Shown here: positions 7,040 to 13,187 of the stretch, one piece after another
Numbering within the stretch: the first letter of the stretch is position 1
Layout: every line of letters begins with the position of its first letter
DNA from: JAJPJX01 sp964568355
Lineage (GTDB): Bacteria; Acidobacteriota; Terriglobia; Bryobacterales; Bryobacteraceae
DNA: 13,187 nt
Direction: 5' to 3'
NCBI GenBank assembly: GCA_964568355.1
Contig: CAZMRK010000755.1
Location: forward strand, 1 to 13,187
The notes under the pieces: generated by a model
Databases searched by the model: none
Seen by the model: only the letters and a program-made list of their open reading frames with translations
What the model was told of the DNA's origin: nothing
Program-made: the position numbers and the translations under genes

Positions 7040-7819
7040 GTGAGTACCCAGTCGGTGCCGGCGGATCTGTTGCGGAGTCTGCAGATCGAAAAAGCGTCTC
7101 CGACGCCGGCTTATGTTCAGATTTCCGAAGCACTGGAGAAGCTGCTGAAGAGCGGCGCCCTGCCGGCCGGATATCCGCTCCCTCCGGAGCGCGTGCTGTG
7201 CTGCCAGTTCGGTGTCAGCCGCATGACCTACCGGGCGGCGGTGGCCATGCTCGAGCGCAAAGGCCTCATTGTTTCGTTTCGGGGCAGAGGCACTTTCGTC
7301 GGGCACGATCGCCTGCGCAAGGCGCAGGACGAGCTTCGTAGCTTTACCGAGGAGATCCGGGCACGGGGCGGGCTGCCTGAATCACGCGTGCTCTCTTTTC
7401 GCCTGCTGCCGGCTGCGGAGGAAGCGCGCGACTTCTTTTCCTTGACAAAGGGCGAGCAAGTCTATGAGATTTACCGTCTTCGGCTGAAGGACCATGTGCC
7501 GCTCGCGGTCGAAGTTGTACAACTCCCGCAGAAGAAGTATCCGGGGCTGGAGCGCTTTGATTTTGCGCGCGACTCTCTCTACAAAACCCTGGACCAGGCC
7601 TACGGAATGCGCCTGAAAACGTGCCAGGAAGAAATCTCTGCCGATCTGCCCTCGCGGGAGTACCGGCGCCTTCTGGAGATCCCTCGCGGTGTTGCGATTC
7701 TGGTCATCCAGCGCAAAAGCTTCGACAAGGCAGGCGAGCCATGCGAACTGGGTCGTGCAGCCTATAGGGGCGATATGTACAGCGCCCTGATCCACTCCGC
7801 CCGCAAGGAGCGCGATTGA
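7040..7819 (+). CDS. GntR family (HutC subfamily) transcriptional regulator with UTRA ligand-binding domain
   Basis: A 259-residue cytoplasmic DNA-binding protein starting at GTG. The winged helix-turn-helix spans about 20-88: PAYVQISEALEKLLKSG for the first helix, LPPERVLCCQFGVSRMTYRAAV for the helix-turn-helix, and GLIVSFRGRGTFVG for the wing. A UTRA domain follows (about 95-250), marked by the paired PAAEEARDFFSLTKGEQVYEI segment and the near-terminal YRGDMY (242-247), where most relatives have YRGD plus an aromatic or Arg. HutC-type regulators are usually repressors released by a small metabolite such as a sugar phosphate, amino sugar or amino acid. The gene faces away from the hydrolase operon; the space between contains three sites matching the subfamily's operator core, so it probably controls both directions, including itself. 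The receptor gene follows 57 bp later on the same strand and is likely co-transcribed. The effector is not predictable. Confidence 0.95.
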   Translation: MSTQSVPADLLRSLQIEKASPTPAYVQISEALEKLLKSGALPAGYPLPPERVLCCQFGVSRMTYRAAVAMLERKGLIVSFRGRGTFVGHDRLRKAQDELRSFTEEIRARGGLPESRVLSFRLLPAAEEARDFFSLTKGEQVYEIYRLRLKDHVPLAVEVVQLPQKKYPGLERFDFARDSLYKTLDQAYGMRLKTCQEEISADLPSREYRRLLEIPRGVAILVIQRKSFDKAGEPCELGRAAYRGDMYSALIHSARKERD

Positions 7820-7859
7820 TGATCGGCTCCGGCTGGCGGTCGCGAAGCAGTATGGATTT

Positions 7860-7864
7860 GGAGG
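7860..7864 (+). promoter_or_regulatory. Ribosome binding site of the receptor gene, long spacer
   Basis: GGAGG is 12 nt before the ATG at 7877, longer than the usual 5-9. No closer in-frame start codon gives a signal peptide. The rest of the 57-bp gap after the regulator holds no clear promoter or terminator, which supports co-transcription. Confidence 0.5.
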
Positions 7865-7876
7865 TTAGTCATCATC

Positions 7877-10800
7877 ATGAGGTTTTCCGAGCGATTCCGG
7901 AAAATCGGTAGAATAGCGTGTCTATTTCTACTGCCTTCCGGTTTCCTACTCAGTCAGACATTCAACGCCCGCATTACGGGAACCGTGACAGACTCGTCAC
8001 AGGCCTCTGTTCCCAACGCGGTGATCACCGCGACGCAAGTCGGCACCAATGCCAGGAAGAGCGCCACTTCCGACGCCTCCGGCATCTATTCCATCCCGTT
8101 GTTGTTACCCGGCACCTATGAGGTATCTGTGGAAGCCGGCGGTTTCGAAAAACAGGTCCGGAAAGACATCCGGCTGGAGATCAATCAGACCGCGACGCTG
8201 GACTTCACGATGGCGGTCTCCGGTGTGGCTACGGAAGTAGTCGTCACCGCCGACGTGCCCGTCCTGCAATCGGAGACATCGAGCGTAGGCAACACCATCG
8301 AGACCAAGCTACTAACCCAGTTCCCGCTGCAGCAGCGCGATATCATGGGCGCCCTGGTGGCCATGCCCGGTGTGGTCACCAGTTCCCAGGTGGGCGATGC
8401 GCGCGGCGGACGCAACGTGTTCGACTCCACCTTTTCGGTGGCGGGCGGCCGTTCCTCCACCAACGAGGTCCTGCTCGACGGCGCACCCAATACCGTTGGC
8501 GATTTCAACGGTGTCGTGACGGTTCCTCCGCAGGATTCCGTGATGGAGATGCGCGTCGAGACGAACGCCTACTCGGCGGAATTCGGCCGTTCCGGCGGCG
8601 GCGCGGTGAATATTGTCACCAAGTCCGGCACCAACGATCCTCACGGTTCGGCGTATTACTACCATCAGAACAATGCACTGAACGCCAACAGCTTCACCAA
8701 CAATCGCCGCGGCCTGCCGCGCGACCTGGTGCGCCGGCATCAATATGGCGCCACGTTCGGCGGCCCGGTGGAACTGCCCAAGCTGTATCACGGCCAGAAC
8801 AAAACCTTCTTCTTCGCCGCCTTTGAAGGGCGCCGCGAGAGCAACCCCGTGTCAGGCCTCACGTCTGTACCTACCGACCTTGAGCGGAGCGGCGATTTTT
8901 CCAAGACCGTGGTGGCCCAGGCCGGCGTGCTCACACCGATTACCATCTTCGACCCCACGACGAACCCGCGCGTACCTTTTCCCGGCAACGTCGTTCCGAA
9001 AAGTCTCTTCAATCCGGTAGCCCTGAACATTTTGAAGGACATGCCGACCGCGAACCGCGCTGGCGATCCGGGTACAGGCCGCAACAACTACTACTACACC
9101 GGCTCGCAGGATTACAGCCGCGATCTCATCAGCGGGCGCGTGGACCACTTCTTCAATGAGAAGCACCGCCTCTTCGGGCGCTATAGCTGGCAGAAGAACT
9201 CGGCGATGAACCCGGGTGAAATCGTGAAGTTTGCGAGCACCCTTTCCGTCTACGATTCCTTCCAAAACGTCGGTGTGGATGATACGTACCAGATCAGCCC
9301 GACTCTGAACAACAATTTCCGCGTCTCCTACGCCAGGTATCTGGCCAACCAGAAACCGAACTCTGCGACTTACGACTACGACCCGACCCAACTGGGCCTG
9401 CCGAGCTACATCCGGGACCAAGCCAATATCCTGTTCTACCCAAACGTCGACTTCGGCTTTACCGGCATGGGCGGCACGGCGTACAATCGTCAGCCCCGCG
9501 ATACCTGGAGCGTCCAGAATTCGGTGGTGTGGACCAATGGCCGTCACAGCATGAAGATGGGTGCGGAATTCCGCATGTATCGCTTCTATCCATTCCAGGT
9601 CTTCAACCCAACCGGTTCCTTCTCGTTCGGACAAAACTTCACGCAAAAGGATTACTTTGCTGCGGCCAACCCACTCTACGGAAGCGGCCTCGCCAGCTTC
9701 CTGCTGGGCTACGGGGGTTTTTCCTACGAGCACGTAGAGCCTCTCACCGCCGCAACCAAATACTGGGCAGGATATATCCAGGACGACTGGAAGATCACTT
9801 CGCGCCTGACTTTGAATCTCGGTCTGCGCTATGAATTCGAAACGGGGCTGACCGAGTCCGGCAACCGCCTGACCTATTTCGACCCGAGCTATCAGGTTCC
9901 GCTCACGGGCATCAACGACACCGGCGCTATGCTCTTTGCGGGCGGTAACAATCCGCGCTCTATCCGCGATACGTCCGGCAAGAACTTCGGGCCGCGCGTC
10001 GGTTTCGCCTATCGGCTTCAGGAGAAAACCACGATTCGCGGCGGATACGGCATTTTCTTCATCCCGATCGGCGTCGAACCCACACTCTCCACCACGCCGT
10101 TCAACTACACCATCGCCGCCGATGTTGTCACATCCGACGGCCTGCCGAAGACCAGCATCTCGAATCCCTTCCCGGGCGGCATCCAGATCGGTGTTCCCCG
10201 TGTGACAGACGGCAGCTACCGCTTGGGCACATTCTCCTCGCTGGTTGAGCGCAACAATCCGGTGAGCTACATCCAGCAATGGAACTTCGCCGTAGGGCGC
10301 CAGATCGGCCGTTCACAAGTGATCGATCTCACTTACCTGGGCAGCCGCGGCGTCCACCTGCCGGTCCCGCAGTTGGAACTGAACCAGATCAACCCCGACT
10401 ATCTGGCCAATGGCGGCGCCTGGCTCAACGAGCAGGTCCCGAATCCGTTCTATGGCCAGATCTCCAGTGGCCTGCTTTCGCTACCTACGGTCCCCCGTAT
10501 GCAGTTGCTGAAACCCTATCCGCAGTTTGCCGCGGCTTCTACAGCCAACGCCTACGGCACCTCGCTCAACTGGTATCGTCCGGCGGTCGGTGATTCCATC
10601 TATCACGCCGCCACCTTGCGTTACGAGCGCCGTTTCGACAGGGGCCTTTCGATCCAGGCACACTGGACCTGGTCGAAACTGATCGACAACAGCGGCGGAG
10701 CCAACGGTGCCGCGTATCTCGATCCGTCGGCTTTCCGCGACATTTACAACATGGGCCTGGAGCGGTCGCTCAGCACCTTTGACCGGGCCAACCGCTTTGT

Positions 10801-11377
10801 CCTGACCTATGCCTACGACCTGCCTTTTGGGAAGGGCAAGACCTTCGGTAAGAACAGCAACCGGCTCCTCGACAGCATCATCGGCGGTTGGACGGTCTTT
10901 GGATTCCACACCATCCAAAGCGGCGCGCCGATCGCGATTGGCGGTCCCGATATCTCCCGTCTGGCGGGTTCCGCTCCTTCCCGCGCGAGCGTAGTTGCCG
11001 GCGTGAATCCGAATCTCTCGTACGACCAAGCCATGGCCAACGCACGCAACTGGAATCCGGTTTGCGATTGCACGCCGCCCTGGTTCAATACCGCCGCTTT
11101 CACCGCCACGCCCGAGTTCCAACTCCCCAACGGTCCGCGGACGCTCCCGAGCATCCGCTCGGACTACACGCGCAACTGGGACCTGTCCGTGGATAAGAGA
11201 GTAAAAGTCACCGAGCGGGTAAATATGGTCCTCCAGGGCCGCTTCTTCAATATCCTGAACCAAGTATATTTCGCCGCTCCATCCGTGACTGCGGTCAACA
11301 GCGCCAACTTCGGCTCCGTAACCTCAGTCGCCAGTCTTCCGCGCCGCATCGAAGTGGGTGCGCGCATCACCTTTTAG
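7877..11377 (+). CDS. TonB-dependent-receptor-like outer membrane protein (Oar-like, carboxypeptidase-regulatory-like N-domain)
   Basis: A complete 1166-residue protein. Residues 1-27 form a signal peptide (basic MRFSERFRKIGR, then IACLFLLPSGFLLSQ). Residues about 30-115 are a carboxypeptidase-regulatory-like beta domain (ARITGTVTDSSQASVPNAV, then SDASGIYSIPLLLPGTYEV). A plug region follows (about 120-255), with FPLQQRDIMGALVAMPGV, the VLLDGAP loop and FGRSGGGAVNIVTKSGTN leading into the barrel. The rest has many alternating aromatic strands and ends in ARITF; a terminal Phe is the usual outer-membrane insertion signal. Relatives form 22-strand barrels that move large substrates, often glycans, into the periplasm with TonB energy. 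No convincing TonB box was found. YDLPFGKG is shared with the second receptor at the right edge. Its place behind the GntR gene and opposite the hydrolase operon suggests it imports the substrate of those enzymes. The substrate is unknown. Confidence 0.92.
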   Translation: MRFSERFRKIGRIACLFLLPSGFLLSQTFNARITGTVTDSSQASVPNAVITATQVGTNARKSATSDASGIYSIPLLLPGTYEVSVEAGGFEKQVRKDIRLEINQTATLDFTMAVSGVATEVVVTADVPVLQSETSSVGNTIETKLLTQFPLQQRDIMGALVAMPGVVTSSQVGDARGGRNVFDSTFSVAGGRSSTNEVLLDGAPNTVGDFNGVVTVPPQDSVMEMRVETNAYSAEFGRSGGGAVNIVTKSGTNDPHGSAYYYHQNNALNANSFTNNRRGLPRDLVRRHQYGATFGGPVELPKLYHGQNKTFFFAAFEGRRESNPVSGLTSVPTDLERSGDFSKTVVAQAGVLTPITIFDPTTNPRVPFPGNVVPKSLFNPVALNILKDMPTANRAGDPGTGRNNYYYTGSQDYSRDLISGRVDHFFNEKHRLFGRYSWQKNSAMNPGEIVKFASTLSVYDSFQNVGVDDTYQISPTLNNNFRVSYARYLANQKPNSATYDYDPTQLGLPSYIRDQANILFYPNVDFGFTGMGGTAYNRQPRDTWSVQNSVVWTNGRHSMKMGAEFRMYRFYPFQVFNPTGSFSFGQNFTQKDYFAAANPLYGSGLASFLLGYGGFSYEHVEPLTAATKYWAGYIQDDWKITSRLTLNLGLRYEFETGLTESGNRLTYFDPSYQVPLTGINDTGAMLFAGGNNPRSIRDTSGKNFGPRVGFAYRLQEKTTIRGGYGIFFIPIGVEPTLSTTPFNYTIAADVVTSDGLPKTSISNPFPGGIQIGVPRVTDGSYRLGTFSSLVERNNPVSYIQQWNFAVGRQIGRSQVIDLTYLGSRGVHLPVPQLELNQINPDYLANGGAWLNEQVPNPFYGQISSGLLSLPTVPRMQLLKPYPQFAAASTANAYGTSLNWYRPAVGDSIYHAATLRYERRFDRGLSIQAHWTWSKLIDNSGGANGAAYLDPSAFRDIYNMGLERSLSTFDRANRFVLTYAYDLPFGKGKTFGKNSNRLLDSIIGGWTVFGFHTIQSGAPIAIGGPDISRLAGSAPSRASVVAGVNPNLSYDQAMANARNWNPVCDCTPPWFNTAAFTATPEFQLPNGPRTLPSIRSDYTRNWDLSVDKRVKVTERVNMVLQGRFFNILNQVYFAAPSVTAVNSANFGSVTSVASLPRRIEVGARITF

Positions 11378-11398
11378 CCGACTGCATTACCTACTTCG

Positions 11399-11429
11399 CC
11401 CCGGACCGCCCGGTCCGGGGCTTTTTTTT
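11399..11429 (+). terminator. Rho-independent terminator of the gntR-receptor operon
   Basis: A perfect 9-bp GC-rich stem (CCCCGGACC / GGTCCGGGG) with a 4-nt loop GCCC is followed by C and eight T residues. It starts 21 nt after the receptor stop codon. It is the clearest terminator in the window. Confidence 0.95.
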
Positions 11430-11482
11430 GGTCCCTCCCGCACGATTGATCTCACAGCCGCCTTCCGGGACATTCCGTACGG

Positions 11483-11498
11483 TTTTGCGCAAAATTTT
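11483..11498. other. Overlapping short palindromes upstream of the STAS gene
   Basis: TTTTGCGCAAAA (11483-11494) is a perfect 12-bp palindrome, and its right half overlaps AAAATTTT (11491-11498). This is the only AT-rich patch in the 185 bp between the receptor stop and the STAS start. It may be a binding site or part of the STAS promoter; no convincing -35/-10 pair was found next to it. Confidence 0.3.
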
Positions 11499-11544
11499 CC
11501 GTGTGGGCGTCGGCTGGTTGCCGGCGTGCAGGGTCTTATAGAAG

Positions 11545-11549
11545 GGAGG
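11545..11549 (+). promoter_or_regulatory. Ribosome binding site that decides the STAS gene start
   Basis: GGAGG ends one base before an in-frame TTG at 11551, too close to serve it, and 13 nt before the ATG at 11563. The ATG is therefore preferred, although the spacer is long, much like that of the receptor gene. Confidence 0.45.
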
Positions 11550-11562
11550 ATTGGGTGATCGA

Positions 11563-11931
11563 ATGGAGTTATATCTACACGACAGTGCGGTTCGGTTCCA
11601 ATTTCAACTTCGCGGCCGACTGGAGGGCGCATCGGTTGAGGATCTCGAACATGCCTGGTCGACAGCCTCCTCGGTGATGGATGGAAAGCACTTGGAGGTC
11701 GATATCTCCAGCCTCAGTTCCGCCGACGACGCCGGAATCAACCTGCTGTCGCGAATGCAGCAGGCCGGGGCCATGCTGACCACCCCGGAAGGTTCTGCCC
11801 GGGAATTGGGCTGGCTGCGCCGCCCGGCGCCCGAAGGAGTCCCCCCGCAGCCGCTCCGCGCGGAAACCGGATGGAGTTTTCTGGATTTGTTCCGGCCCCG
11901 CCGATGGTATCGGCCATTACGAAATTCCTAG
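11563..11931 (+). CDS. STAS-domain protein (anti-sigma factor antagonist-like), non-canonical phosphosite
   Basis: A 122-residue protein from ATG at 11563; a TTG start at 11551 would add four residues. Residues about 8-80 have the STAS pattern: FQFQLRGRLEG for the first strands, the helix VEDLEHAWSTA, HLEVDISSLSSADDAG for the central strand and loop, then INLLSRMQQAGAML for the next helix. In SpoIIAA-type antagonists this loop reads D-S-S-G with a phosphorylated serine; here it is D55-D56-A57-G58, so the phospho-acceptor is alanine preceded by an acidic residue. The protein may bind its partner constitutively or have another STAS role. The last 35 or so residues are Pro/Arg-rich and end in FLDLFRPRRWYRPLRNS, without recognised homology. 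No anti-sigma kinase or sigma factor is adjacent. It lies after the receptor terminator, so it is its own transcription unit, and converges on the second receptor. Confidence 0.75.
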   Translation: MELYLHDSAVRFQFQLRGRLEGASVEDLEHAWSTASSVMDGKHLEVDISSLSSADDAGINLLSRMQQAGAMLTTPEGSARELGWLRRPAPEGVPPQPLRAETGWSFLDLFRPRRWYRPLRNS

Positions 11932-11935
11932 CGGG

Positions 11936-11995
11936 CAAACGGGGACGGGCAACGAATTTCGCACATGCGGCGAATTCGTGCCAGTCCCCGTTTTG
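11936..11995. repeat. Long imperfect palindrome (REP/MITE-like), possible bidirectional terminator
   Basis: Two arms of about 24 nt form an inverted repeat. The left arm reads CAAACGGGGACGGGC then AACGAATTTC; the reverse complement of the right arm reads CAAAACGGGGACTGGC then ACGAATTC. They differ by one substitution and a few single-base indels and enclose a loop of about 11 nt. The element fills nearly all of the gap between the convergent STAS and receptor genes. The terminal CGGGGAC block next to ACGAATT, with mismatched bases in the stem, recalls palindromes mobilised by REP-associated tyrosine transposases. T-rich flanks (GTTTTG on each strand) mean it could also terminate both genes. 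Copy number cannot be judged from one window. Confidence 0.7.
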
Positions 11996-12004
11996 CATCA
12001 GCGG

Positions 12005-13187
12005 TTAGAACTGAAAACGCAAGCTGTACTGCATCTCACGTCCGCGATTCTGCTGACTGGTGCTCCGGCCGAAGGTCGAATTGGTGACCGTCATATCCGG
12101 ATTGGTCGGCACAAAAGAATTGGTGAGGTTGTACGCTTCAAACCGGAACTCGACTTTGACACGTTCCTTGATGGAAAAGTCCTTGGTCAGCGTCGAATCC
12201 AGGTTCCAGTATTTGGGCCCCACCACGCCGGGGTACTGCCACGGGTTCGTGCGCGGCGTATACGGCAGCGGCCGCGAGAACTTCGAGGTATCGAACCACT
12301 TGTCCCGGTTGGGATTGTCGATGGCCGGATTGGACCCGTCGGTCACCATCTGTCCGAACCGCAGGAACTGGCCCGAGTTGATCAGCAGCAGATGACTGGT
12401 CTGCCACCCGCCGACGATCGCATTCAGGATCGGATGCAGGTTGTTCAGCAGCGGCCGTCCCTTGCCGAACGGCAGATCGTAGCTGCCGCCCGCGCTCAGG
12501 CGATGCCGCGGCCAGTAATTGTCGATGAAGGTGAAGTGGTTGTTGTATTTGTCGACGTCGTTGAAGAATTCGTAGTTCTTCTCGTAGTTGTAGTTGTACG
12601 CCACCAGGTAGCTGAATCCATGGCTGAAGGCTTTCTGAAAACGTAACTGGACCGCTTTGTAGCGATTCAGAACGCCATCCGTGTTGCGTTGGATCAAGCC
12701 CGAATACTGCGCATAGGGCTTCAGCAAGCTGCCGATACTGACGGTCGGCTGATTGCGCAGGGCGCCCGGGAAATCGCTGGTACTTCCGTATTGATAGAAC
12801 GGATTGGCAACCTGCTTATCCCATTGCCCCTGGATGTTGTACATGATCTGCGGATCCGCAATATTGATGTCCCGGTCATAGGGCAGATTGTGGCCGAAGT
12901 TCATAAAGAACGTGAGGTCCAAGTGGGTCTGGCCCGGCAACTCTCTTTGAACCGAGAAATTAAACCGATCATTTACGCCAGGGTTCATCTTCTGGTTGTA
13001 AAAGTAGACATTGTCCCCCAGATTGGAGTTGACGCCGTTGGTCTTTGCCGCGGGCAGGACCAGCGGATTGCTCGCAGGGAACGGATCGCTTAACCGGGCT
13101 GCCGGAACGCCTGCCTGCAACGGCGCGACATAGGTAATGGCGCTATAGCCGAACGTTGGCAGGCTGGTGTCGAGCGTGCTCTGAAGC
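12005..13187 (-). CDS. TonB-dependent-receptor-like outer membrane protein, C-terminal part (5' end outside window)
   Basis: The frame is open to the right edge and gives about 393 C-terminal residues of an outer-membrane barrel. It lacks the signal peptide, N-terminal domain and plug, which would lie beyond 13187. Evidence is the alternating aromatic strand pattern, the segment YDLPFGKGRPLLNNL followed by IVGGWQ, matching YDLPFGKGKTFGKN and IIGGWT in the complete receptor upstream, then LTKDFSIKERVKVEFRFEAYNLTN, and a terminal SLRFQF ending in Phe. This is the same Oar-like receptor family. An apparent start at 13120 is a TTG inside coding sequence and is not the true start. The two receptors are clearly divergent paralogues rather than a recent duplication. 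The gene ends 10 bp from the palindrome that separates it from the STAS gene. Substrate unknown. Confidence 0.9.
   Translation of the reverse strand, partial: LQSTLDTSLPTFGYSAITYVAPLQAGVPAARLSDPFPASNPLVLPAAKTNGVNSNLGDNVYFYNQKMNPGVNDRFNFSVQRELPGQTHLDLTFFMNFGHNLPYDRDINIADPQIMYNIQGQWDKQVANPFYQYGSTSDFPGALRNQPTVSIGSLLKPYAQYSGLIQRNTDGVLNRYKAVQLRFQKAFSHGFSYLVAYNYNYEKNYEFFNDVDKYNNHFTFIDNYWPRHRLSAGGSYDLPFGKGRPLLNNLHPILNAIVGGWQTSHLLLINSGQFLRFGQMVTDGSNPAIDNPNRDKWFDTSKFSRPLPYTPRTNPWQYPGVVGPKYWNLDSTLTKDFSIKERVKVEFRFEAYNLTNSFVPTNPDMTVTNSTFGRSTSQQNRGREMQYSLRFQF

Noticed and set aside
8852..10279. Long open frame (475 codons) antisense to the receptor gene
   Set aside because: It lies wholly inside a well-supported receptor barrel. 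Its Val/Arg/Gly-rich product shows no motif, so it is a shadow frame.
11515..11542. TGGTTG-N16-TATAGA as a promoter for the STAS gene
   Set aside because: Transcription would begin at about 11549, after the ribosome site, so the message would lack the site the gene appears to use.
11551..11553. TTG start for the STAS gene
   Set aside because: The GGAGG site ends only one base before it; the ATG at 11563 has room for initiation.
13118..13120. Apparent start codon of the right-hand receptor
   Set aside because: It is a TTG (Leu) within a frame open to the window edge, and the product from here would lack signal peptide and plug. The gene is cut by the window edge instead.

Overview
The window is high-GC bacterial chromosome. 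Two very large outer-membrane receptors have an N-terminal carboxypeptidase-regulatory-like domain and/or the C-terminal barrel of the Oar/TonB-dependent receptor type (one complete, one cut by the window edge). Together with secreted glycoside-hydrolase-like and FAD enzymes, they point to an Acidobacteriota genome, probably of the Bryobacterales/Solibacter kind. This assignment rests on family composition, not on a marker gene.

Layout, left to right. (1) 2-418 (+): 3' end of a short-chain dehydrogenase/reductase. (2) 448-2379 (-): exported FAD-dependent oxidoreductase with a C-terminal region resembling an S-layer homology (SLH) repeat. (3) 2355-6890 (-): a 1511-residue Tat-exported multidomain protein with a GH42/clan-A-like barrel and two glutamine-amidotransferase-like domains; its 3' end overlaps the start of the FAD gene by 25 bp, so 3 then 2 form one leftward operon. 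(4) 6891-7039: divergent control region with two interleaved face-to-face promoters and three copies of a GntR/HutC-type operator. (5) 7040-7819 (+): GntR/HutC-family regulator with a UTRA ligand domain. (6) 7877-11377 (+): complete TonB-dependent-receptor-like outer membrane protein, 57 bp behind the regulator and closed by a strong terminator at 11399-11429. (7) 11563-11931 (+): small STAS-domain protein without the usual phosphorylatable serine. (8) 11936-11995: long imperfect palindrome between convergent genes, REP/MITE-like and possibly a bidirectional terminator. (9) 12005-13187 (-): C-terminal part of a second, paralogous receptor.

The most coherent reading is that 448-11377 is one carbon-uptake module. 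The receptor would import a glycan or glycoside fragment, the large barrel protein and the FAD enzyme would act on it outside the cytoplasm, and the GntR/UTRA protein would sense a metabolite and repress both arms through the shared control region. No substrate can be named from the sequence. The most interesting points are the architecture of the divergent control region, the apparent loss of the conserved NE acid/base pair in the barrel protein, the SLH-like tail on the FAD enzyme, and the palindrome at 11936-11995. I saw no rRNA, tRNA, CRISPR array or transposase gene.
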